DNA of 64,000 nt from Lagopus muta. Its lineage: Eukaryota; Chordata; Aves; Galliformes; Phasianidae. A model generated the notes under the pieces. The model saw nothing but the letters and a program-made list of their open reading frames with translations. It searched no databases and was not told the origin of the DNA. Positions 13,775 to 24,679 of the stretch are shown here, in pieces. Position 1 is the first letter of the stretch. Every line of letters begins with the position of its first letter. A program made the position numbers and the translations under genes. Where the stretch lies: contig NC_064436.1 in NCBI RefSeq assembly GCF_023343835.1, positions 53,667,883 to 53,731,882 on the forward strand, given 5' to 3'.

Positions 13775-14296
13775 GGTCTGCTTCAAAAGTAATGCCTATT
13801 TTATGGTATCAGTCCACAATATCAGTGCTGGTATGGCAGCAGAGGTTGAACCTTCCCTACAATATCCCATCAGATTTTGTTGCTGTGTCACAGCTGGCAG
13901 CAGAGGGGCAGTCTGACTAAATGGCATCTGATATGGAAGAGCAGATGAAGCAAAGGCGTGTCACTGAATTCCTCCATGCAGAAAAACTGGCACCCACCAA
14001 CATTCATCGATGCTTGATGAACATTTATGGAGACCAAACAGTGGATGTGAGCACAACGAGGTGGTGCCTTTCAGCAGTGGTGACAGTGGGTCACTTCTGC
14101 TGCTGCAGACTGCTATGAGTGCAGCATGCAGGCTCCTGTTCACCACAGGTGAAAATGCATAGCTAACGGCGGCAACTCTGTTGAAAAAGACTGTTTGGTA
14201 GCTGAGAATTTCCTCTATCAAATGATGTTAATTTTCTCCTTGTGTTGGTTGTGGCCTCCATGGAAATAACTAGGAAGCATTACTTTCAGAGCAGCC
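13775..14296 (+). mobile_element. Mariner deletion derivative (Galluhop/Mariner1_GG type)
   Basis: About 520 bases bounded by imperfect terminal inverted repeats. The left end reads GGTCTGCTTCAAAAGTAATGC, and the reverse complement of the right end reads GGCTGCTCTGAAAGTAATGC. Inside is a frame starting MEEQMKQRRVTEFLHAEKLA, the N-terminal helix-turn-helix region of a mariner transposase, running to about YGDQTVDVSTTRW. The DDD catalytic core is absent. A C-terminal remnant with stops (KCIANGGNSVEK-like) follows directly. It is not functional. Flanking TA duplications are no longer clear. Family naming is from memory of the chicken repeat. Confidence 0.85.
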
Positions 14297-17200
14297 TTTG
14301 GAAATGTGGCCCCAGTTCCCCTTCACTCAGCTCAGCCCAGGCCAGCCGAAAGGTTGGACACCCATGATTATACTTAATCCACAATTCCGACTGAATAATA
14401 ATTCCCTTAAAAGCACAAATGTAATTTCCCTCAATATTAACCAGTTCTTTCAAAATCAATTATTACAAAACTTCAATTTTTAAAATTGAAGTTGAAAATT
14501 AAGCATTAAAATAACGATATGCTTATAATAAGAGTGTCCTTACTACTGCACAGGTTAAAATTGGAGAGAAGACGTGGACAAAGTCAGTTTCACCTGTAAT
14601 CAAAACTCAGAACTACTAGTTTACACACATACTGTTTACTTCGTAGTATGAAATTTTCTGCATTTTCTACAGAAATAGTGAACAAAGGTGAAAAACAAAT
14701 GTCATCTCGGCAGCATACACGGTCATCTGCCACATTGTGAACATTTTTTCAAAGCCAGTGCCTGAAATTTTTCTGGCTACCTATAATTCATACATTCCCT
14801 CAGCTTTCAAAACAGACATTCAACTACGGGAAAACAGTACCTTGAATTTGCCCCAGGTTTTCAAAGGGCTTCTAGATGTTTAGGAGGAGTACTTTTGTAA
14901 AACAAGCAACAAAATTACAGGCCATGATCTGAATGTTAACAGTAATTATGTATGGTATTAACAAATATTATTGTAGGTGATAAAGTATGCACGGAGTTAA
15001 ATAAAGTTATACTAGAAAAAGTGGAAAGTTTGCAAAAATGGGGCCAAGAAAATAACAACCCAGTGCCCTGACTGCGAAACCAGTACCAAATTTCCAGCAG
15101 TGCTGTTTCTCCACCAGCTGCTCACCTCGGGCAAATGACTTACCAAGCGCTGGCTGGAGGAGCAGACCTGCACTGTGGAAGCCTGTTACATCAAAGCAGC
15201 AGTTGGAACAATATAAGATAAATGAAGTCATATTTCTATGAGAAAATTGTTGTTTCTCATCCTGCAAAGCAGATAATGATAATACTTTCTAACCTCAAGG
15301 TGTCATAAAGTGATGATGTTCTCAGATGCTGCTGAAGTGCTGACACACAACAGTAGTAATACAAAATACATTCAGCAAAGACAGCAAATTTGAGAGAAAT
15401 CCCTGTCCTGGGTGGAATTTTAGGAAACGATCTCAACTGGCATTGCTTCCAAACGCTGTACTGTAGTGACACAATATTTTACTGCCAAATGTGGCTTCTT
15501 GTGAATGTAAATTGAGAAAAGACATTGTCATCATTGTCATAAGCATGCCTGTTTACTACTACTGTTCAAGCACAGGCAAAAGCACCAAAGCTCTTGGGAG
15601 CAAAGTCATCTGGACCAGCTTACACTGCACAGAAAGTGATTTAAGCAGCGCTGACTTCACAACTGATCAAATAATTGAAACTGATCAGACACAAAATCCA
15701 TTCCAGAAATGATGCTAATGAACAAGGGAACAATAATGAAAAGCTTGGAGAGATAATATAGTCAGCAAAGCAATTGTATGTCCAATCTTCATTGAGAGAT
15801 CAAGATAAACTACTAACCTCTTAAAACACCAGTGGTATTCAATGCAGCACCTAAAGTCTCTTGTTGGACTCCTGCCTTCACCCACTCATACTTAATTTCT
15901 GAGATCCAAGATAGTCACAGCAGTTTGCTGTAAATTAGCAAAATTATAAATTACATTTGAGAACAAAGTCACAAAATTACCTGATAAACACACATGTATT
16001 CCTAGAATTTGATCACAAACGGCTATAATGATTTCGAAAGTGATTTGAGGGAAACAAAACAGCAAAAAACAAACAAACAAACAAAAACCAATATTAGCAG
16101 AACAGCTATATAAGTTTGCTATCATTTTGTACTTTAAGAATCCTAAGAAGTTCAAAATCAGATTTTATCTTGCCTTTGGATGTCATATCATAGCTGGAAG
16201 CACTCCAACGAGGGTGTGAGTTTGGAGCTTGAAGAACACCAAGCGCTGATTTTGCAGGTCATGCTGATATGGTCTGAATGGCATGGTCTCCTTGAAGCGC
16301 TGTGAAAGAGCCAAGAAAAATGCTAGATTTAAAGCTCTCCCTGATCCCATCTCAATGCCTTGCTTTAAAATATCATCACTTGAATACCAACTTGGGCTAT
16401 ATCCCCAAGGCACAAAGGGTGAAGAGAAAGAAGCCTGTGTTGTATAAGGAGACTTGCTCTGAGTTCTCCAGTGATGTTCAGGTTCCCAGTCTGAGAATAA
16501 GGAACTGTGAAGACAGGCTTTCGTTAAAAGCATTTGCAGAAGTGTGCAGTAGAGTGGTTAATTCACTAACAGTAACCTGCAGCTTCTCCTGTGATCCCAG
16601 TACTACATTCAGGAATAGTCTAAAGTTTCCCTGTGATTCAGCCTGCTGCTAACACAGCTTTGAAGCCGTAGGCCAAAGGACAGCTGATGAGCTGCAGCTA
16701 CCAAGTCCCATGAACCAGAGCTTATGACCATAACATATCCTGCGAGCAAAAGATGAATTTCATCATATTTTCTCCTCCTGTCCTTCTGAGGAGGGGGAGT
16801 GAGAGCAGCAGGGCAGAGCTCAGCTGTCCATCAGTTATTCCACTGCAGGGACAGAAAATCTCTCTCTCCAACTGCAGTGTGTTTAAAATCCCTTACACTT
16901 AGGCCATTACAGCTCAAAGCAACTCTCTCTGAAGTGCCATTTCTGGAGTGAGCCATTAGATCCCTTCATTTAAGACTTCCTATATATATATAGGACTGCT
17001 TTCTCTGTCTTCCCTTACTTCTCCAAAACAGAAACTGCATCTTTGTAAGATGTATATCACATCTGTGATCTGACAATTGGTCATTTCAAAGCTTTTGCCA
17101 ATTACATGTTTTTAAAATTATTTTAAAAATTAATAGATAGGAGAGATAAAACCAAGACAGCATAATTGACCTTATATTTATGGAACAGTGGCAACAGTCC

Positions 17201-19374
17201 TTGAATGTAAATCCTGAGACAATTATGATTTTTCTGCATCAGGAAACTGCACGTTTTCACTCCTAGGTTTCAGAGCAAGACGAACAGCCAGGCCCTCATT
17301 GCATATGCAGGGGGAACATCCTCCCAGTAAGATAAGCGATGCATCGAGTGAACCAGGAGTGATTCACAGCTCATTGGCAAGACCATCTTGTTCTCCAGAT
17401 TCCAGGATATTTTTCACTTGCAAGGGATTTGACAAGAGGGTTATCCTGAGCTGCGGCAGGTGCAAAAGCAACCGAATACATCAAGTCCCAATATGCGACA
17501 GTAACAAATCAATTCTGAATGTCTAGGATCAGTATTGCAGCAGATGTATTGCTGCTTTAAACACTGTTAAGATACGCACGTATAGCAAATCTTGGCCTTG
17601 GCCCGGCTGAAGAGTTTGCAGAGGGACACAGAGCTTTCCCTGTTCTTCCTTTTAACAGCCACCAAATGTAAAAAGTCAGAAGGCTGTTCCTTCAAGCAAA
17701 GGCTGGGCCACTGAAGCAGTCTGTAGCAAATCAATACTGACTTCAGACTTTTAGAGAATCCCCTTAAGGCTTGTTTGTAATTAGAAACTGAAAAGGCAGT
17801 ATGCAAAAGGAATGCAGTTAGAAGGTAAATAGCAAATGCAGGCCTTACACATTGGGTGGGTAAAAATGTGCTAAGAACTCGAGGGATAGGCCTGTGCAAC
17901 CAGATAAGAGTTAAGTCTTGGATATTTTTAAGATCAGATAGAGGATCAAAGGCAAAGAAAAGGAGGGAAAAAAAGTAAAAAAGGAAGGGGTAGAAAAACA
18001 AAGAATTATTCTCTCTCATTGAAATATGTCCGTCGCACATTCTGATTAGCTCTCTCGCTTTGGTTTCACCTTTGATATACTATCACCCCGAAAACGTGGC
18101 TTCCTCTAATCTGTCAATATAAAGGTGTATTTTGTGAACAAATGAGGCTGAATGGAGTTACTGTGAAACAGAGCAAGAACACTGCCTAGAAATGTTATAA
18201 TGTACACTGGTCACCTGCAGCTACTCTCAGCATGCAAACATACACATCATACAGCAATCTCACAAACAGTATCTGCATCCATTGACAAAAACACCATCAA
18301 TTTCTGCAGTGAATTTACCTACTCGAGTGAGAACACAATGGGAGCCTTCTTTATATACTCATACTAAACTGTTGGTCTCCCAGGTACAAACTGCTTCTTA
18401 TTTGGGAACACAGCACTCCTAGTACACTGCAGATTGAAATAACAATCAGTTTTTCGAAGATAGAAAATCATCTGAATGTGAATGAACTATAAGTGAGAAC
18501 CCAGAGATACAATCACTTCTAATTTCAGATTAGCAGCTGTTATTGTTAGAAAGCAGAGAGCAGCCCTGGCACTTGACTGCTGAGCAGGGAGCTGCAGCTA
18601 AGGACATGGGCAGAAGTGAAACCAGCAGGTGAGAAAGCAGAAGCCTTCATCAGTTGTTATTTGAAGGCCTTGCCTTCGGAACATCAGTATCCGTTTCATT
18701 TCGAGCGGAGCACACAGGTCTGTTGTTTTTGTTTGGGGTTTTGTCTGTTTCTTACTGTTGTCCGGCTGTTAAGCCATGCCATCACCAACTCCGCATGACC
18801 GCACCACCTCCCATCTCTGTACTAAACTTCGGTGGGACACCAGGCCAAGAAGTAGGACAAACCTAGTAAAACTAAGTCCTTCACTGTCAACGTCTGTTGA
18901 CTGTCTACCCTACAGATTTTAAAGACAAAGTTTGCTTTAATTTGTGACCAGGAACCTGCAGTGACCTTTTACAAAGAGAAAGGAAAGGTGGCACTCGGCC
19001 CAGAGCAATCTGCTTCTAAGTTGCATTCAAACATCAAGATAACGAATAGATACCACCGAAAAATCTAAATACTCCTGAACTCTGGGCTGGTATGCTGATT
19101 TAGTTTTCCAAAACGATGTCAAAAGATACACTGCTAAGAAAGCCTTGCACCCAGCTCTTGCTCTCCACTCCCAGTTCATGCTCTCCTCAGAGCGGGTCCA
19201 TGTTGAGAGCCGCCCGGCTACAAGCAGCCTCCCTGCCTGCACTCCTCAAGCAGTCGCCACTGCAGCAGCTACACCGCATGCCCTAAAACCATCCAATATC
19301 AAAAGAGAAGAGGATTGAATTTTAAAGCCAAACTGATTTCATTCATCTGCACTCATGCTCTCAAACTCACAAGT
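14297..19374. other. AT-rich intergenic DNA, nothing recognised
   Basis: No recognisable exons or repeat families apart from a (CAAA)n run near 16,070. A 157-codon minus-strand frame (17,567-18,040) and 116-codon frames on both strands (16,183-16,652) show no known domain or splice support. Confidence 0.55.
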
Positions 19375-19900
19375 ACCTGGACTCATGTGTTCAAGAAGCA
19401 GCATCCGAGCGCCAAGACTACAGAACCCAGCTCGGTCCAGGACCGCTTGTGACAACGCTCAGGACGAGGAGCGGCAGCTACCGACTTGTTTTGACTTCGG
19501 ACTCTTCTTAGATTGGCAAACGTGTGCTGACTGCGGACAGACCTCTTTGTATCCGTAATCACCGTCCCGCCCTGCCTCTCAGAGCCATCCGCTCACTGCT
19601 CGGGTCCTTTGTTTCCTGACGACCCGCACGGACGTGTATTGCAGGACTTTGAAGACCCGCTAATCTCGGTGCCTTCCGCACCGACATTCCCATTCATACC
19701 TATCTTAAGTACTACAATCCTGCATCGTTTCGGTGACTACCAGGGGAATTAGAGTAATAGCCCCCTGTGCGACGAAGCACGGAAAGCGTTCACCCGCACA
19801 GCAGAACTGCGCGGTATTGTAAGGCAAGAACTGAACTGACGGTGGCCATAGCTTGTGGACCGGTGGGCTTTGACAATGGTTTCGATAATGGCCTTCAAAT
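19375..19900. promoter_or_regulatory. Orphan CpG-rich patch, possible promoter
   Basis: By hand count this segment has about 37 CpG in roughly 520-540 bases at near 50% GC. That is close to the unsuppressed expectation, while its surroundings are CpG-depleted. On the minus strand its left edge carries candidate splice donors (CCAG|gtactt and ACTT|gtgagt). No coding exon is recognised. Confidence 0.4.
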
Positions 19901-22437
19901 AAGATCGTATGTATGCTGTGCTCCCTTTCTCAAGGGATTACTCGATGTTGAAAAATGCTTTACAAAGTAAACCAATTTAGAATAAATTTGTAGGTCCAAC
20001 AATAAAAGCATTAAAAAAAAACAAACAAAACACAGAATTCTCCTCTTCCTTACTCCCCACTGCATCTTCCCGGCCTAACATTTCTTAAAAACAAAGGAAG
20101 CAGGCATGCAAAGTCTAGGTTGTTGTTGTTGTTTTTCATGCAACTGATGAAAATAACATCAAAATTAAAACACACTGCCTGGAAATCACAGCGCCTCTCC
20201 TCCACCCCCACCTGCATTTCCATCTTCTGAACGCTGTCTAAACAGTTTGAGCGCTGAACCTGCTGTAAACTGATAAGCTGCAAGAGAGGGGACATAATAA
20301 ATGCAATGCATTTATAAAAGACTAAGTGCAGGTATTATCCATTTGCTTCCAGTCTAGTAGGATTGCATTATAAAGGCAACATGGTTAATTCAACGATTGG
20401 AAAAGTAGAACTTATTTTCTTCGGATGACTGCAGGGTTTGAAAGCCTTTTGCTATCCTCAGGAAACCGTAGGTTACTTCAACAGTCTAAAATAAATATGT
20501 GACCAGATGAACAAATTCCTTACCTTTGCCCCTCCGATTCTTATCAGTAGTGGTTGTTTAAGAGAATGATTTTAATCACTAAGAGAATGATAAAGAGTGA
20601 TTGCACCTCAGGGCAAGCGTTCATCACAGAATTTATACATGAACCAACTTGGCAACCGAAAAGAGCAAAATCAGGCTGTTGTAGTGACTCATTTAAGAGG
20701 GACACAGGGCAAAACAGATGTGGCTCTAAATCTGTAAAAGAATTGCTAAAGCGAGAAAGGTAGAGCGGGCTTTTTATTTTTGGTATTGTGATGTTTTACT
20801 GGTCGGTTCAGGGAATACCTTGCACCTCTCACCTTCTCACGTGGGCAGCTCTCCAGGCTGCAGAAAATCGAAGATTTTTCAGCCAAGCAAATTGGCAGAA
20901 CAGACTCAGTGATGTACTAAAAGAACTCCAACACATGACACAACACACAAGAGCACTGCAGACTTAAAAATAGGGTCTCGTACTTCCTACAGTAGGTCCT
21001 AAGCAGTTTTTTTGTTTTCTTTTTTTTTTTTTTCTTTTTTGCTAGGATAGACTCACCCTAGGAGGTAGGGTTCTTAGTAAGATATGTAAGAAGGAAAACT
21101 GATAGGATTCTTTATCTACCAATTTAATTGTGGGAACTGCAAAAACAAAAACAAACAAAAAGACCACCCAAGGTCTTCTGATTCACAGTAGCAGGCATGA
21201 TTACATCATTTGCACACAGTTATAAGACAGCCGGGTAGAAGCAGTAGCTGTATAATACCCCCTGGGCGAAGAATGCCACAACACCCACATATTTATATCC
21301 CATTGTAACTTCAACCCTAGGCTTTGCTGGCACCAATCGTTTACTAACTGATTTGCTAGCAGCTCTATTGTTCAACCTGAAGGTACAGCTGAAAGCACTT
21401 TATTCACCTACAAGTGGCATTTCTTTTTCTTCCAGAGTTTTGTAGTGGTTTTTTTTTGTTGTTGTTGTTTTCTGTTTTTTTGTTTTGTTGTCGGTTTTTT
21501 TCCCCCCCTTGTTCCATGGCGGCATTCTGTTCAGAGATCATTATGTCACTTTGCAACTCCTTCCTTGAAGCTCACGCTATGAAAACTCAAACGCTCTCTT
21601 CATTCATATGCATCTCCTTATGAATGGATTGCTGAAGTCTTTCTTCCCCTCTCCAAAATGTCATTCTTAGACTGTTTAGACCTTATGACTTTGCTTCATG
21701 ACACAAGTTAAGCTGGCTCTTCACCTAACGCACCTAAAGCAAGAAATGAGTCAGCTGCAAAAGCAATTGCTCATTTCGGGTAGCAAGAGAATGCAACAAC
21801 ACATGAGCCAACTCTGACTATAGAAACTTACTGTAGAACTTGAGTGCTTACCTACGTGGCTTTTCCATTTTGTTGAAGCTTACATACTGTCTTAAACAAG
21901 CAAAACCCTTGTTTTTTCAAAATAAGAAACAATAGGAACAAGTGCAGATAATGCTACAGAAATACACTCTCTTTCCTGGTCTGCATAAAAGAATTAGTTA
22001 ACTAAATCAAGCCTGTATTCAGTATTTCTCTACGTACTTCCTATCTGTGTGAAAAGCTCAAGTGGTCACATATGAAGCCAGATGTGACTGAGCAATCAAA
22101 TCCATGGAAGTGGGAGGCAACAGTGCCACAAACAGATCATGCCATGCATGGATTGTGAAGCAAAGCAGCACAAACTGCTGAGTGCAAGAGTAACTTGGCA
22201 ATGCAGAAAGCTGCACATCAGGCAGAGATCAGGCAGAAAAGGCACAGACTGAAGGGACAAAAGGGGGCTGCACAAGCCGAGTGGCAGAAAAATAGAAGAT
22301 GCAAGAAATCTTCTAAGTAGTCAGAAACACCACACATGCAAAAGAAGAAGACTTAAGAAAATCAGTAGCAGTAGCTGACTCTTAATGGATCTAAAGATTA
22401 ATATTACGAAGAGCAGACTATGGGAGCACAGCTGAGA
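19901..22437. other. AT-rich intergenic DNA
   Basis: No gene recognised. It contains a T-rich tract at 21,007-21,040 and T/G-rich simple sequence at about 21,440-21,510. Confidence 0.55.
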
Positions 22438-22498
22438 ATATATATATATATATATATACTACAATATATATATATATAAATATATATACTACAATACT
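22438..22498. repeat. (TA)n microsatellite with duplicated ACTACAATA unit
   Basis: Alternating TA runs are interrupted twice by TACTACAATA, so the array looks like a locally duplicated compound microsatellite. Confidence 0.88.
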
Positions 22499-24463
22499 AT
22501 CAAAAAAGAATGAGAACTCATTTGCAGCAGAAAAAGGCTGAAAAACCATTCAGTTAGCATTAAAAAAAAAAAAAAGGGATGAAGAAGAGTGACAAGCGAG
22601 TCCCACCAGGTCCAGACACCACCACAATCCTCAAAAACTAGATCAAACGTTTTCCTTTGAAAAGGAAAATGCATAAGCACATTGCGGATGCATTTACTAT
22701 TATAAAAAAAGATAGTAAAACTAAGACAGAACTTTGACAGAAGGAAGCAGCAAAACATTCAGAAGCACTGACTAAACTGGTACATTTGTACCACACTGCT
22801 GGTAAAAGCAGAAAGTGTGTACATACTTTTTCAATCCAGAAACAAAGTTATCATTCACGCAAGCGCATCCAAGACAAGACTAGAATGGCCCACAGAATAA
22901 GCCCAGAGACATTTCTAAAGAACACGTCCTTGCCCTGGGAAATAGGACACAGCTATTATTAACACAAATTCAGAAACAACTGTGGGCAGGGCAGATCACA
23001 TTTTCATATGCTGGTAGACCAAAGCTACTTAGCAGAAAACATAGCAGAACAATTGTTTCCAAGCACTCCAGCATAACAATTCTTAAAGCAAATTCAAAGG
23101 CAAGAATTTCCAGGAGAACTTTAAGGCCAAGCTTGACTTGAATTGGTTTGGTAGTTGCAGCAATTTCTCATCAAGAATAACTGATCTATGTAGAAAATGC
23201 ATGGCACACCTGAATAGGCATTCCTGCCCCTACTGTGCCACACCTTCTTTGTGCCTTCAACCATTTGTTAGATGAGAGCACTGAACAGCCAGCAGATTTC
23301 TAGGACAGTTACAAACAAGTCTCTCTCAAACAAACTAAAAATCTCAAGTACACTAAAAAATAAAAAGTGACTTAAAAATGGCATATTTCAAAACAAGAGG
23401 ATGAGTCTAACACCTGATTTTTGCAGTACCAAACAGCAGTTTGAGAAGACTGATTTGTTTTTGAAATATAGAATGGAGCAGACATGTAAGACCTGGATCT
23501 TTTTAGAAATAAAAAATACACACGCTGTTCCAAAAGGAAGATCGTGCATTTAGCAGCACTGTTCATTAAAAAGATGTACAATTAAGGGCTCAAGCCAGCT
23601 ACTAGGCAACAAGAAAAGATGTTTGATTTCCAGACTCCATCCCTAGCTTTCAGTGCTAGCACCGCACCACTCCTACAACAATATATAAATTAGCAACAGA
23701 TTCCTTCTGAAGCCTGTACAAGACACACAATGCCACATCACATTAAAAAAATATTCTCTTTTAACTTCTTATTACAAAAAAAAAATAAAAATAAAAATAA
23801 AAAATAAAACAAACAGCAGGAGGAAAAATACAGAAGCAATTTCACACACACAAGGCAGGCTGAGGTTTCTGACAAAACACACACATTGTACTCAGAACTA
23901 AAGAACTGCACAGATTGAACAAATAATGTATGACTGAGGAGACAGATTTTTATCAGAATAGCTTTTTAAAAGTATTTAAGTAACAGTAGCTAATTTTTCG
24001 CGTCCAGCTATTTTTATGCTGATCTGCAAGCCTGTTGTTCTCTATACACACATTAAAGTGTAACTATACAAGAAGTTTCTGCACCTCTCAGCAGAACACA
24101 AAGTCTAACAAGGGGAGGTTTTGGTTTTCAAAAATTAGGGTTCTGTTGTTTTCACATACATGCTCATTTTATCTTCAGAACAGTATTCAGGACTGATTAG
24201 GTTAACCATAAAACTTCAGTTAGTATTTTTCCTCCACCTACAAAAAACTGCAAATAGAAAACCTCTCCAAGAAACAGCTCCTATCAAATCACTGTGCCAA
24301 GAAAAAAAGTTCAAGCTTGTATATTCTAGAACATAGTTGGTCTTTGTTAAGAAGTAATACAGAACCCACAGCATGTTGACGCTACAGAGTAGGTATGGGA
24401 AACATCATTTCAGTAACCAGAAGTTAGATTTCAGTCTTCTCCCTTTACCAGGGAAAACCTGTG
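22499..24463. other. Intergenic DNA including the ANAPC4 3' UTR
   Basis: The right-hand part is presumably ANAPC4 3' UTR. A weak GATAAA occurs on the minus strand at 24168-24173, but no canonical signal does. A run of (AAAAT)n lies at about 23778-23811. No other gene recognised. Confidence 0.5.
23778..23811. repeat. (AAAAT)n simple repeat
   Basis: Tandem AAAAT units following an A tract. Confidence 0.8.
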
Positions 24464-24679
24464 TCAAAGACCCACGTTTGACTCATTTTCTTCAGTTTCA
24501 TCAGGTAGTTCTTCAGCTGATGCACCACACACATTATCTTGGTTATCCACAGAGCAATTCAGCTCTTCAGGTTCCCCAGCTGCTATCTGAGTAGTTTCTT
24601 CTTCCTCCTCTTCTTCAACTTCTCCATCATCCTCTACATCCATCTCAAACACTCTCACATGACGAAGATTTGAACTTAG
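24464..24679 (-). CDS. ANAPC4: ANAPC4 terminal coding exon (acidic tail)
   Basis: Starts after tccatag with [16 protein letters not shown], which matches the human sequence closely. It then runs into a glutamate-rich stretch and a diverged tail ending NESNVGL and TGA. The 71 residues contain no lysine. Human ANAPC4 ends instead in a lysine-containing tail with two psi-K-x-E SUMO sites. No canonical AATAAA or ATTAAA is visible on this strand for about 700 bases past the stop, so the transcript end is unclear. Confidence 0.9.
   Translation of the reverse strand, partial: LSSNLRHVRVFEMDVEDDGEVEEEEEEETTQIAAGEPEELNCSVDNQDNVCGASAEELPDETEENESNVGL

Noticed and set aside
17567-18040. 157-codon minus-strand open frame
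   Set aside because: The translation is hydrophobic and low complexity at the start and matches no family I know. There is no Kozak, CpG or splice context. AT-rich DNA of this size gives such frames by chance.
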